Origin: CALCKU01 sp964534845
Lineage (GTDB): Bacteria > Pseudomonadota > Alphaproteobacteria > Caulobacterales > Maricaulaceae
Length of the DNA stretch: 64,000 nt
NCBI GenBank assembly: GCA_964534845.1
Contig: CAZHPV010000001.1
Location: 62,001-126,000 of the forward strand
Direction: 5' to 3'
Under the pieces are notes generated by a model, which saw only the letters and a list, made by a program, of their open reading frames with translations, made no database searches and was not told the DNA's origin. A program made the position numbers and the translations under genes. This document shows, one piece after another, positions 1 to 8,357 of the stretch (the first letter of the stretch is position 1; every line of letters begins with the position of its first letter).

Positions 1-276
1 CCTTCATCCGTGCCCGGAGTGGCCTTTTTGTCTGGCGGGCAAGACAATGAGGTCGCGACAGAGCATTTGGATATGATGAATAAGATAGGTGGGTTTACGT
101 GGAATTTGACCTATTCTTACGGTCGGGCTTTGCAACAATCTGCGCTTCAAGCGTGGAAGGGCAAGACGGCAAATTATGATGCGGCGCAGGCGGCATTTAA
201 TCACCGGGCTAAAATGAACGGTTTGGCTTCATTAGGAAAATGGAGCCTTGATGCCGAAGCGATGAGTAACGCCTAA
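1..276 (+). CDS. Class I fructose-bisphosphate aldolase, C-terminal part
   Basis: The frame is open from the first base of the window, so the gene begins upstream and only about 91 C-terminal residues are seen. The stretch VPGVAFLSGGQ is the hallmark of Schiff-base (class I) aldolases, and the tail with YGRALQQSALQAW and an N-terminal-of-tail YDAAQAAFNHRAKMN helix matches the family end. The enzyme cleaves fructose-1,6-bisphosphate to glyceraldehyde-3-phosphate and dihydroxyacetone phosphate in glycolysis or gluconeogenesis. The catalytic lysine lies outside the window. A GTG at base 10 is an internal valine, not the start. Confidence is high on family; full length cannot be judged. Confidence 0.93.
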   Translation, partial: PSSVPGVAFLSGGQDNEVATEHLDMMNKIGGFTWNLTYSYGRALQQSALQAWKGKTANYDAAQAAFNHRAKMNGLASLGKWSLDAEAMSNA

Positions 277-347
277 GCCCTCAAGACCAGAGACTGGGCG
301 CTATAGTTTGGTCATGACAGCTTGATTTATCTGCGTTATGGGAAGGG

Positions 348-1487
348 ATGTTGATCCCCTCCCAAAAACATCTTTTTGATATTCCGCAAAGCCACGCTTA
401 TTTGAATACTGCTTATATGTCCCCTCTTATGCACTCCGTTGCGGATGCCATGATTGAGGGTACATTGCTAAAAAAGCAGCCTTGGACATATCAGCCCGAT
501 GATTTTTTTACCTATCCGGAAATTATGCGAGGATTGGCAGGGGATATTTTTGAAACCTCCGCCGATAATATAGCGATTATTCCCTCTACCAGTTACGGTA
601 TTCAAATCGCGGCCAATGCCCTATCTCTGAGCCCCGGCCAGACTATAATCGTCCTTGACGAACAGTTTCCGTCCAATATTTATCCGTGGCAGGATAAAGC
701 CCAAAAAATTGGCGCGCAGTTAAATATCCTACCCACCCCGCCTGACTTTGATTGGACGCGGGAGATCTTGGCAGCCATTAATTCTGAGACGGCAATACTT
801 GCTGTGCCGCAAACACATTGGGCGAGCGGAGCCACACTTGATCTTGCAAAAATAAGAACAGCTCTTGATGAGGTCGGGGCGGCCCTAGTGCTAGATTTAA
901 CCCAGTCCTTGGGGGTGCAAAGGCTTGATTTAACATCCGTGCGCCCCGATTTTGCTGTGGCTGCGACCTATAAATGGCTCATGGGGCCTTATAGTCTCGG
1001 TCTCTTATATATTGACCCGAAATGGCATAAGGCCGCGCCATTAGAGCATAATTGGATAAACCGAGCGTGTTCAGAAGATTTTACGGCTTTGACACATTAC
1101 CGCGAAGGCTTTCAAAACGGGGCGCGTAAGTTTGATATGGGCCAGCGTTCGAATCCCGGACAGCTTATGGGCGCCAGTGCGGCCATGCGGCAAATATTGG
1201 ATTGGGGGATTGATAATATTTCCGAGACATTGGGCGAGAAAACGGCCTATATTGCCGAGCGGTTAAGCGCGCATGGCTTATCGGTTTTACCCCGAAATTT
1301 ACGGGCGGCGCATTATTTGGGCCTCATATTTGAACAGGGCGTGCCAACGGGTCTGGCTGCGGCCTTGTCAGAGAAAAATATTTTCGTATCTGTGCGAGGT
1401 CGCGCGGTACGTGTCACGCCGCATCTTTATTCGTCTGAGGCGGATATTGAACGGTTTATTTCAGCTATAATGTCATCTGAACTGTAA
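348..1487 (+). CDS. PLP-dependent class V aminotransferase-fold enzyme
   Basis: A 379-residue protein of the cysteine desulfurase/selenocysteine lyase-like branch of class V aminotransferases. It opens with the typical YLNTAYMSPL (residues 18-27). An Asp at 183 (VLDLTQSLG) is placed to pair with the PLP pyridine nitrogen, and Lys209 in ATYKWLMGPYSLG is the expected Schiff-base lysine. Length is normal for the family. Substrate cannot be read from sequence: no clear Cys-containing active loop of a sulfur-mobilising desulfurase is visible, so a kynureninase- or isopenicillin-epimerase-like role is as likely. The ATG at 348 is preceded by a purine-rich GGAAGGG. It sits alone between the aldolase and a secreted protein. 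Confidence 0.85.
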   Translation: MLIPSQKHLFDIPQSHAYLNTAYMSPLMHSVADAMIEGTLLKKQPWTYQPDDFFTYPEIMRGLAGDIFETSADNIAIIPSTSYGIQIAANALSLSPGQTIIVLDEQFPSNIYPWQDKAQKIGAQLNILPTPPDFDWTREILAAINSETAILAVPQTHWASGATLDLAKIRTALDEVGAALVLDLTQSLGVQRLDLTSVRPDFAVAATYKWLMGPYSLGLLYIDPKWHKAAPLEHNWINRACSEDFTALTHYREGFQNGARKFDMGQRSNPGQLMGASAAMRQILDWGIDNISETLGEKTAYIAERLSAHGLSVLPRNLRAAHYLGLIFEQGVPTGLAAALSEKNIFVSVRGRAVRVTPHLYSSEADIERFISAIMSSEL

Positions 1488-1564
1488 TTCGGGGCTGTCT
1501 TGGCCATATTTTTGCTTTAAAGACGTCCGAGAGTTTTAAGCTATCTGCAAATTTGGAGAGCAAT

Positions 1565-2032
1565 ATGTGGAATAAATCAATGAAGCTGGCTTTAATGGCA
1601 GGCACTTTGATTATGGGTGGCCTGACAACATCGTCTGTGGCCAATGCGCAATATGGGGACCTTAGCCCAATTTTACTTGTGGAAAGCGGGCCTTCGGATA
1701 ATCCGCAATACCGCCGTATGGTCTTTGTGAAATTTCTCTCAGGGGATCATGTGAGTGTGAATTACAAAGCCTATAACCGGGCCGAATTTATCCAAGTGCC
1801 GAATACATTATCGCTAGAGACTATTCGTGAATGCTCAAATGGTGCGGCCACGTCGTTTGGTGACATTAAAGCCTTTGAACGGTCTGAAGCCCGTAAGAAA
1901 AAACGTGGTGAAGCCCCTGAAATCGTCAGGTTCTGCATTAAAAATATCCAGAATTGGGAGGGGGGTAATCGGGACCGCTATCTGGACCCGATCTTTAACG
2001 GCATGCCGTATGCCGCCTCTTTAAATTACTAG
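1565..2032 (+). CDS. Secreted hypothetical protein
   Basis: A 155-residue protein with a clear Sec signal peptide: MWNKSMK, a hydrophobic core of about 18 residues, then a cleavage site near SVANAQ. The mature part contains two cysteines (near ECSNG and RFCIKN) that could form a disulfide in the periplasm. I chose the ATG at 1565 because GGAG at 1555-1558 is 6 bases upstream; a TTG at 1553 is in frame but overlaps this ribosome site. I do not recognise the family. The following gene lies on the opposite strand, and a short GGCCC/GGGCC hairpin without a T-run sits in the gap after the stop. Confidence 0.7.
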   Translation: MWNKSMKLALMAGTLIMGGLTTSSVANAQYGDLSPILLVESGPSDNPQYRRMVFVKFLSGDHVSVNYKAYNRAEFIQVPNTLSLETIRECSNGAATSFGDIKAFERSEARKKKRGEAPEIVRFCIKNIQNWEGGNRDRYLDPIFNGMPYAASLNY

Positions 2033-2082
2033 GCCCTAAGGCAATTATGAGGCCCCTCAGGGCCAATATACACTCGAAAAAC

Positions 2083-2589
2083 CTATAGCAGGTCACGTAA
2101 ATCCGGGGCCTGCCATTTTCCTCGAGCCAAGGGTGAGAATAATAAATCCCGGGAATAAAGCCCAAGCAAGTAATCCGGTGCGGCAATGTCGCTGCCCAGT
2201 AAGGCGCTGGCCGCAGAGCCGAGTTGATGAGGCCCGCGGAACGCGTCTTCTAAGAATTTTGCGATAAGGCGTAGATAGACAATTGTAATTGTATGGTGAT
2301 AGCCGTCAGTCTGTGTGTTTTTTACGCCGCAGGCTATATTATAGTTTTTGATAAGACCGGGTAGGTCGTGTTCGGCGGTTTGCAATCCGCGTTTAAGCAC
2401 AATAGCTGTGCCCGCGCATAAATGTGCTCCGTGCGTCCATTCGGGCTTGGGAAGACTGCATTGGATTACGCCGTCATAAATGCGCACGACCTGCTGCGTT
2501 GTTACCGTATCACCGGGATGAATGAGCCGATTAGTCATATGCAAATTTAGATTTGCCGCGGCGGGGTGACAAGATGAAATTTTACTCAT
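2083..2589 (-). CDS. Conserved hypothetical protein with WTHxAHL / GYHHT motifs
   Basis: About 168 residues from the start chosen here. The motif WTHGAHL followed by a helix, YNIACGVKNTQTDGYHHT and a second helical half recalls a proteobacterial hypothetical family with conserved WTHxAHL and NTxTxGYHxT blocks. The histidines could bind a metal, but that is inference. No signal peptide or membrane segment is apparent. The frame stays open to 2673, overlapping the protease gene on the other strand; starts at 2589 or 2538 leave a divergent promoter region and are more plausible, though neither has a good ribosome site. Function unknown. Confidence 0.6.
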   Translation of the reverse strand: MSKISSCHPAAANLNLHMTNRLIHPGDTVTTQQVVRIYDGVIQCSLPKPEWTHGAHLCAGTAIVLKRGLQTAEHDLPGLIKNYNIACGVKNTQTDGYHHTITIVYLRLIAKFLEDAFRGPHQLGSAASALLGSDIAAPDYLLGLYSRDLLFSPLARGKWQAPDLRDLL

Positions 2590-2641
2590 TTTCTGATTTA
2601 ACGTCTTGGTATTTGTGGCCTCTGTCCCTAAATATTGAGAT

Positions 2642-4126
2642 ATGAAACTATCATTGAAACCCTTATTGGCCACAGCGGCGGCTTTTGTTATGGCTTTTAG
2701 TCTAGGCCAGATTTGGGGACCTTCCGAAGCGGCGGCGCAAAACGCGTCGTCAAATATTTTGAAATTTCAGGGCGCAAGTTCGGATAATGGGCGGATTGTC
2801 CCGCAAAATCAGGCGCAGGTTCAGCTCTCCTATTCTCCTGTCGTCAAACAAACCGCGCCGGCGGTCGTCAATGTGTTTACCTCGCGTACGGTGCAGGCCC
2901 GTAGAAGTGATTTTTTTGATTTCATGTTCGGCGCACGCCAAGCCCCGCGCGAACGGTTGCAAAGTTCGTTGGGGTCTGGTGTCATCGTGCGCTCTAACGG
3001 CGTGATTGTGACGAATGCCCATGTGGTCAAGGGGGCTGAAGAGCTGAAGATCGTGCTTAATGATCGCCGTGAGTTCGAAGCCAAAGTCGTCGCCCAAGAC
3101 GAGGAAATTGACGTCGCGGTTTTGCAAATTGATACGAAGGGCGAGCGTCTTCCGTTTTTGCGGGTCTCGCAGGGGCAGGCAGGGCTGGAAATTGGCGATA
3201 TTGTATTGGCAATCGGTAATCCCTTCGGGGTCGGTCAAACCGTAACCAGCGGTATTGTCTCGGCCTTGGGACGTACGAATGTTACAGATATTTCGTCTTT
3301 TATTCAGACAGACGCGGCAGTTAATCCGGGCAATTCTGGCGGGGCGCTTGTGAGTTTGTCCGGCGAGCTTGTCGGGGTAAACACGGCGATATTTTCTCGC
3401 TCGGGTGGCTCAAATGGTATTGGTTTTGCTATTCCCGGAGAACTCGTTGCGCGGGCTGTCGATAGTGCGCTGTCAGAGGGCCGGATTGTACGTCCGTGGA
3501 TTGGTGCACGCACACAGGGCCTTGATAGTAATATGGCCGCCGCTCTCGGGCTTGACCGCTCGCGCGGGGCGATCATAAATGACATATATCCTAACGGGCC
3601 GGCAGACCAAGCAGGCTTGCAAGAACGCGATGTTATATTGTCGATTGACGGGACCGACATAAATGACGAAAGCGGCTTGAAGTTTAAACTGGCGACTTTG
3701 CGTAAGGGCCAAACGGCAAATGTAAAGATATGGCGGGATAACCGGGAGCGCATAATTTCCGTGCGCGCCGATACGCCTAAGGAAACGCCAGCGCGTGATG
3801 AACGCCTTATTGACGGCTATCATTCTATGGACGGGGCCACTATTGTTAATCTCTCGCCAGCTTTAGCTGATGAGCTGGGTGTAGATCCATATCTTTCCGG
3901 CGTTATGGTCACTAAAACAGTTCGGCGCAGCGCGGCGGCCGCGAATGGTTTGCGCCCGGGTGATCTTATTGTGAAACTTAACGATAATGATATCAGCTCG
4001 ACCCGGCAATTAGAACGCATTCTAAAAACCGTGACTAAGCCAGAGGATTTTGATTTATCTATTGATCGTAACGGACGTATCTATGAAGTACCGGCGCGTT
4101 ATTGGCCGCGTGAGGATACACAATAA
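2642..4126 (+). CDS. Periplasmic serine protease of the HtrA/DegP (Do) family
   Basis: A 494-residue protein with an N-terminal signal sequence (residues 1-33, ending EAAAQ), a trypsin-like domain and two PDZ domains (about 270-370 and 385-485). The catalytic triad is visible: His127 in VTNAHVV, Asp157 in EEIDVAVL, Ser232 in NPGNSGGALV. Such proteases degrade or refold damaged envelope proteins in the periplasm. Length and order match DegP/MucD-type Do proteases; a family-level name is safest because alphaproteobacteria carry several paralogues. The rarA gene follows after 69 bases on the same strand. Confidence 0.95.
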   Translation: MKLSLKPLLATAAAFVMAFSLGQIWGPSEAAAQNASSNILKFQGASSDNGRIVPQNQAQVQLSYSPVVKQTAPAVVNVFTSRTVQARRSDFFDFMFGARQAPRERLQSSLGSGVIVRSNGVIVTNAHVVKGAEELKIVLNDRREFEAKVVAQDEEIDVAVLQIDTKGERLPFLRVSQGQAGLEIGDIVLAIGNPFGVGQTVTSGIVSALGRTNVTDISSFIQTDAAVNPGNSGGALVSLSGELVGVNTAIFSRSGGSNGIGFAIPGELVARAVDSALSEGRIVRPWIGARTQGLDSNMAAALGLDRSRGAIINDIYPNGPADQAGLQERDVILSIDGTDINDESGLKFKLATLRKGQTANVKIWRDNRERIISVRADTPKETPARDERLIDGYHSMDGATIVNLSPALADELGVDPYLSGVMVTKTVRRSAAAANGLRPGDLIVKLNDNDISSTRQLERILKTVTKPEDFDLSIDRNGRIYEVPARYWPREDTQ

Positions 4127-4195
4127 ACTGGATATGACGCGCGCTATATCCTGCAAGCTCTGGTAATTTTGCAGGTTCCAGTTTACCACAGATAA

Positions 4196-5506
4196 ATGTC
4201 TGATCTTTTTCAATCTGCCGGTCTTGAAAAGGACGCGCCGCGTCCTTTGGCGGACAAGCTGCGCCCGCAAACAATAGACGAAGTTGTTGGTCAGGATCAT
4301 CTATTGGGGGACGCGGCGCCTTTGGGCCGTATGCTGGCTTCTGGCCGCCTTGCCTCCATGATTTTATGGGGCCCGCCCGGTGTAGGAAAAACGACAATTG
4401 CTCGCCTGATTGCCAATCACGCGGACATGGAATTTGTACAATTATCGGCTGTTTTTTCAGGAGTAGCAGATTTACGCAAAGCGTTTGAGGCCGCAAAACA
4501 GAGACGGGAAACGGGGCGGGGAACATTGCTTTTTGTCGATGAAATACACCGTTTTAACCGTGCGCAGCAGGACGGGTTTTTACCTTATGTTGAGGCCGGG
4601 GTGATTACCCTAATCGGGGCGACTACAGAAAACCCCAGTTTTGAACTCAACAGCGCCTTATTGTCTCGCGCTCAAGTTTTTGTCCTTAACCGACTGGATG
4701 TAGCGGCGATGGAAAAACTACTGGAGCGGGTTGAGCATTATGCGGGTAAGACATTGCCGCTTAGTCCTGAGGGCCGCGAGGCGCTTATGGGATATGCTGA
4801 TGGGGACGGGCGTTACCTACTTAATCTTGCGGAAGAGGTTTTGGCTATCGACCCGCCTAAGCCCTTGGATGTGGCGGGCGTTGCGCAATTATTGCAAAAG
4901 CGTGCCCCTGCTTATGATAAATCGCGCGAGGCCCATTATAATATAATTTCGGCTTTACATAAATCAGTGCGTGGTTCCGATCCTGATGCGGCGCTTTACT
5001 GGCTAGCGCGTATGCTGGACGGAGGTGAGGACCCACTTTATATTGCGCGGCGTTTGGTACGGATGGCGTCTGAGGATATAGGCTTAGCAGATCCGACGGC
5101 GCTAATGATAGCAGGTGAGGCGGAGAGGACCTTTCGTTTGCTTGGTTCACCTGAGGGCGAGTTGGCTTTGGCCCACGCAACTGTGCATCTCGCTACAGCG
5201 CCAAAATCAAATGCTGTCTATAAGGGATTTAAAGCCGCAATGGCTGCGGCGCGGTCTACCGGATCTTTATCGCCGCCTTCCCATATTTTAAATGCGCCGA
5301 CAAAATTAATGAAAGATTTGGGCTATGGTCAAGGCTATGCCTATGACCATGATACAGAGACGGGTTTTTCGGGTCAGAATTATTTTCCTGATGGGATGGC
5401 TCGCCCTGTATTTTATCAGCCCAAAGGAGAGGGGCGCGAGGCCGCAATAAAACAGAGACTAGAGGCGTGGACAAAATTGCGCTCCAAAAAAAACGGTGAA
5501 ATTTAA
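4196..5506 (+). CDS. rarA: Replication-associated recombination protein A (AAA+ ATPase)
   Basis: A 436-residue AAA+ ATPase of the RarA/MgsA (WRNIP1) family, which acts at stalled replication forks and interacts with the replication machinery. Walker A GPPGVGKTT is at 59-67, Walker B LLFVDEIHRFN at 111-121, the sensor-1 GATTENPS at 141-148 and an arginine-finger SR at 157-158. The C-terminal tetramerisation part with GSDPDAALYW and a closing YxP region is complete. The ATG at 4196 lacks a strong ribosome site. It follows the HtrA gene on the same strand, an arrangement seen in other alphaproteobacteria. Confidence 0.95.
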   Translation: MSDLFQSAGLEKDAPRPLADKLRPQTIDEVVGQDHLLGDAAPLGRMLASGRLASMILWGPPGVGKTTIARLIANHADMEFVQLSAVFSGVADLRKAFEAAKQRRETGRGTLLFVDEIHRFNRAQQDGFLPYVEAGVITLIGATTENPSFELNSALLSRAQVFVLNRLDVAAMEKLLERVEHYAGKTLPLSPEGREALMGYADGDGRYLLNLAEEVLAIDPPKPLDVAGVAQLLQKRAPAYDKSREAHYNIISALHKSVRGSDPDAALYWLARMLDGGEDPLYIARRLVRMASEDIGLADPTALMIAGEAERTFRLLGSPEGELALAHATVHLATAPKSNAVYKGFKAAMAAARSTGSLSPPSHILNAPTKLMKDLGYGQGYAYDHDTETGFSGQNYFPDGMARPVFYQPKGEGREAAIKQRLEAWTKLRSKKNGEI

Positions 5507-5622
5507 TTCTCAAAAATCCAGTTTGGGTATTATAGTCTCATTTTCAAAGACATTATTGGCTTAAATAAATGTTTAATATGCTTACATTCTATATGAATAG
5601 CGGTTAACACATCAGTAAGGTT

Positions 5623-5641
5623 CGGAGCAGGGGTAGCTCCG
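5623..5641 (+). promoter_or_regulatory. Perfect 6-bp hairpin in the leader of the next gene
   Basis: CGGAGC, a seven-base loop AGGGGTA, then GCTCCG form a perfect small stem just upstream of the ribosome binding site at 5650. There is no T-run, so it is not a terminator. It could influence translation or mRNA stability of the downstream membrane protein. An 11-base motif GGTTAACACAT lies immediately upstream at 5602-5612 and recurs at 60708. Confidence 0.3.
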
Positions 5642-5649
5642 TTTAATAT

Positions 5650-5656
5650 GGAGGGA
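5650..5656 (+). promoter_or_regulatory. Ribosome binding site that decides a GTG start
   Basis: GGAGGGA lies nine bases before GTG at 5666. The ATG at 5648 overlaps this site and so cannot be its start. Confidence 0.6.
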
Positions 5657-5665
5657 GAAATTTCC

Positions 5666-7855
5666 GTGCGTAAAATAGTTCAATTAGATGATTATAAAGA
5701 CATTGCCTTCTTTAAGAAAAATACAAAAGCAATGGAATCAGGCTTTGCAAAATTTAGTGTTGGTGATCAGTATTACTTTTGCCGATATATTGACGGGGCC
5801 ATTGCCTTAATCAGCCAGGATTACACCTCTGAAACGGGCCGGGATAACGGTGTTGAATCGGTTAAGAAAAATTCCAAAATCCACCAGCGTTTCAAAATTG
5901 GTGAAATGAAAAAAGGCGGATACGGCCTGAGCTTGCGCGCAGGTAACCATCAGGAAATTGCGATAAGTCGCCTTTGTAAAACAGAGGATGAGGCTGGCCA
6001 TCTTGCGGGGCGCTTAAGTGGTAAAGTCCGCGCTAAAGCAAAAGTTGCGACTAAGCCCAAGCCAAAACCTAAGCCCAAGCCAAAACCTAAGGCCAAACTC
6101 AAGCCTAAGGCCGCAAGTGCCTCACGTCGTAAAGCTGTTGAGCAGGATTATAAGCCACTTGCGTTTTATGAGCGTCAGGCCGCAAAAAAAGAAAACGGGT
6201 TTTCTTCCTTTAAAGGTGAGGACGGTAAACATTATTTCGCTTATTACCAAAAGGGCCGGGTTGAATTGATTTCAGAGGGTTATCCGACCAAGACAGCTAT
6301 GACGACCGGGCTTGAATCTACGCGTAAAAATCGGGTTTTAGAAAAGCGCATTCAATATAAGGGGCCGTTTAAAAATGGCATGTATGATTACCGGGTGAAG
6401 GCCGGTAACGGAAAAGAAGTTGCCCGTTCGCGCTGGTATAAAACGGCTGCCGCTGCTTCAGGAGCGGCTATGTTGGGGTGGGGCGTTGCCGCTGCTGCTA
6501 TGCCTGTTGCCGCCAAGGCGAGCAAAAAGCCTGTTGAGAAAAAACCTGCGGATAAAGAAAACGACTATCTCCCCTGTCAGGCTTACCGAGGGCATAGGGT
6601 CAATGATGAGAAAAACAATATTGCCTTTTTCAAGCATAAAAATGGGCAGTTCTATTTTGTCCTCTATGATACTGACGGCGATGTCCGACTTCGCAGTGAG
6701 GGGTTTAGAACAGCCCAAGAGCGTGATCAGGAACTTTCTGGCGTCGTTCGTCTCAAAGATGAAGAGAAATATTATGTCCGTCTTGAAAAAGGGCAACATT
6801 ATATTGATGTGCTCCATGACGAAACAGGACGTGAGGTTGGTCGGAGTTGCTTGCGTAAAAAAGTGGTCGCCCCTGTCGTTAAAGCGCCCGCTGCTGTGGC
6901 ACCCGCTGCCGCTGCTTCTGTTGCTGCAGCCTCTGCTGGCGCGCTTGCAAGTAAGGCTCCCGCTGCTGCTGTGGCACCCGTTGCTGCTGCGGCCTCCGCC
7001 GGAACAGCTGCGAGCGCAGCCAGCGGAGGGGGCTTGCGTTGGCTTTTCTGGCTGCTGCCCTTACTGCTTCTGGCTTTGCTCTTACTCTTTGGCTTAAAGA
7101 ACTGTCAGCCTAAGTCCGCGCCGCCTGTGGCCGTGGCCGTGAGCTGTTGGGACGGAAGTGAAGCGAAAACACTGGGAGAGTGTCCGGCGCGCCTCGTTGA
7201 TTGTTGGGATGGTACACAAGCGAAAAACGCTGCGGCCTGTCCGGTTAAACTGGTCACGTGCTGGGACGGCACTCAAGCCAAGACGCTTGGTGCGTGTCCG
7301 GCGGAAATTCAGACTGTAACCTGTTGGGACGGTAGTACGGCCGAGACATTAAGCGCTTGTCCAAAAGAACCGGCGCCAAAACCTGCTGAACTCGCACCTG
7401 AGCCTGTTGTGGTTACTCGCGGCGGTGATGTGTGTGCCCCGTCTGATAATCCTCTCTTTAACGTGCCAAGCTTTTCGACACCGGCAAATGTGACGCGGCT
7501 GGGAACCTTCCCGCAATTTGGCGAGTCTCATAGTTTGAGTGCCGCTCAGTTTTATAACAAGCTTGCGGCACGGTATAATTCCAGCACATTTGATGCGGCC
7601 TATCTCAATCTGGTTTTCCGGTCTTTGGGATATAAGGGTGGATTTAGCGATGCAAACGCCTCCATGTTTAGCGCGGTAAGCTTGCCTCAAGGTACGAAAG
7701 GTGTGCTGGGTTATGGCGAGTTTCATGGTAATCAATATTCACAGCTTAATGTGACAAGTGCACGTGATCTGGAAGCATTTAATGTGCGCGCCGCAAATGG
7801 ACGCAATGTCAACTTCATGAAGACTTGCGGCAATTTCATGTATGTCTGTGAGTAA
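5666..7855 (+). CDS. Mosaic membrane protein: three YegP-like (DUF1508) repeats, TM helix, four CWDG repeats
   Basis: About 729 residues from a GTG start chosen by its ribosome site. Three DUF1508/YegP-like domains lie near residues 6-107, 159-257 and 310-396, each with a YYF or FYF strand, SEGY/SQDY-type turn and a following helix. They are joined by a Lys-Pro linker (about 128-150) and Ala/Pro-rich linkers. A Leu-rich transmembrane helix is at about 457-478. After it come four copies of a CWDG(S/T)xAxxxxxCP unit (493-566) with paired cysteines, then a C-terminal domain of about 140 residues with conserved-looking aromatic and Gly positions, ending in a Cys pair. Topology suggests cytoplasmic YegP domains and a periplasmic, disulfide-bonded outer half. 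Function unknown. A strong terminator follows. Confidence 0.8.
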   Translation: MRKIVQLDDYKDIAFFKKNTKAMESGFAKFSVGDQYYFCRYIDGAIALISQDYTSETGRDNGVESVKKNSKIHQRFKIGEMKKGGYGLSLRAGNHQEIAISRLCKTEDEAGHLAGRLSGKVRAKAKVATKPKPKPKPKPKPKAKLKPKAASASRRKAVEQDYKPLAFYERQAAKKENGFSSFKGEDGKHYFAYYQKGRVELISEGYPTKTAMTTGLESTRKNRVLEKRIQYKGPFKNGMYDYRVKAGNGKEVARSRWYKTAAAASGAAMLGWGVAAAAMPVAAKASKKPVEKKPADKENDYLPCQAYRGHRVNDEKNNIAFFKHKNGQFYFVLYDTDGDVRLRSEGFRTAQERDQELSGVVRLKDEEKYYVRLEKGQHYIDVLHDETGREVGRSCLRKKVVAPVVKAPAAVAPAAAASVAAASAGALASKAPAAAVAPVAAAASAGTAASAASGGGLRWLFWLLPLLLLALLLLFGLKNCQPKSAPPVAVAVSCWDGSEAKTLGECPARLVDCWDGTQAKNAAACPVKLVTCWDGTQAKTLGACPAEIQTVTCWDGSTAETLSACPKEPAPKPAELAPEPVVVTRGGDVCAPSDNPLFNVPSFSTPANVTRLGTFPQFGESHSLSAAQFYNKLAARYNSSTFDAAYLNLVFRSLGYKGGFSDANASMFSAVSLPQGTKGVLGYGEFHGNQYSQLNVTSARDLEAFNVRAANGRNVNFMKTCGNFMYVCE

Positions 7856-7890
7856 TAAAGTTTAGAGAATTTTTGAATCCTGATTAGAAT

Positions 7891-7919
7891 ACGGCGCTTT
7901 CGAGCGCCGTTTATTTTTG
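7891..7919 (+). terminator. Rho-independent terminator
   Basis: ACGGCGCT, a TTCG tetraloop and AGCGCCGT form a perfect 8-bp stem followed by TTATTTTTG. It closes the transcript of the YegP/CWDG gene and separates it from crcB. Confidence 0.9.
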
Positions 7920-7973
7920 TAACAAGACAAGTCCCCATTGCAGCCCTGTCAACAACAGCGTATCACCCCCTTC

Positions 7974-8357
7974 ATGAACGGTTTAATATATGTTGCACTC
8001 GGCGGTGCTATAGGGGCCAGCTTTCGTCATATTCTGGGCGGTGTTGTTACGCGCCTGTCAGCTTCGACCTTTCCATTGGGTACAATGACGGCCAATGTTC
8101 TGGGCGGCTTTCTTATGGGGTGCCTTGCGGCCTTTCTATTGGTAAAAACGCCTGAGAGCGACACTTTGCGATTGTTTTTAGGGGTTGGGCTATTGGGCGG
8201 GTTTACGACCTTTAGCGCCTTTTCTCTGGATGCTTTTCTCCTATTACAAAAGAAGTCCTATGGTGCTTTTGCCGCCTATATTGGCGGCTCGGTGATTTTG
8301 TCTATTCTGGCGCTTATTATCGGTATGATTTTTATGCGCAAAGTGCTGGCCCTTTGA
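7974..8357 (+). CDS. crcB: Fluoride ion channel CrcB (Fluc)
   Basis: A 127-residue, four-helix membrane protein that lowers cytoplasmic fluoride as a dual-topology dimer. The family blocks GGAIGASFRH (near residue 11), TANVLGGF and GGFTTFSAFS are present. I start at the ATG at 7974; a TTG further upstream would add a non-family extension. There is no recognisable fluoride riboswitch in the 54 bases after the upstream terminator. The stop codon overlaps the TTG start of the next gene, so the two are probably translationally coupled. Confidence 0.92.
   Translation: MNGLIYVALGGAIGASFRHILGGVVTRLSASTFPLGTMTANVLGGFLMGCLAAFLLVKTPESDTLRLFLGVGLLGGFTTFSAFSLDAFLLLQKKSYGAFAAYIGGSVILSILALIIGMIFMRKVLAL

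Noticed and set aside
6050..6115. Repeated AAGCCCAAGCCAAAACCT-type DNA
   Set aside because: It codes for the Lys-Pro linker of the YegP-like protein, so it is not an independent repeat array or CRISPR.
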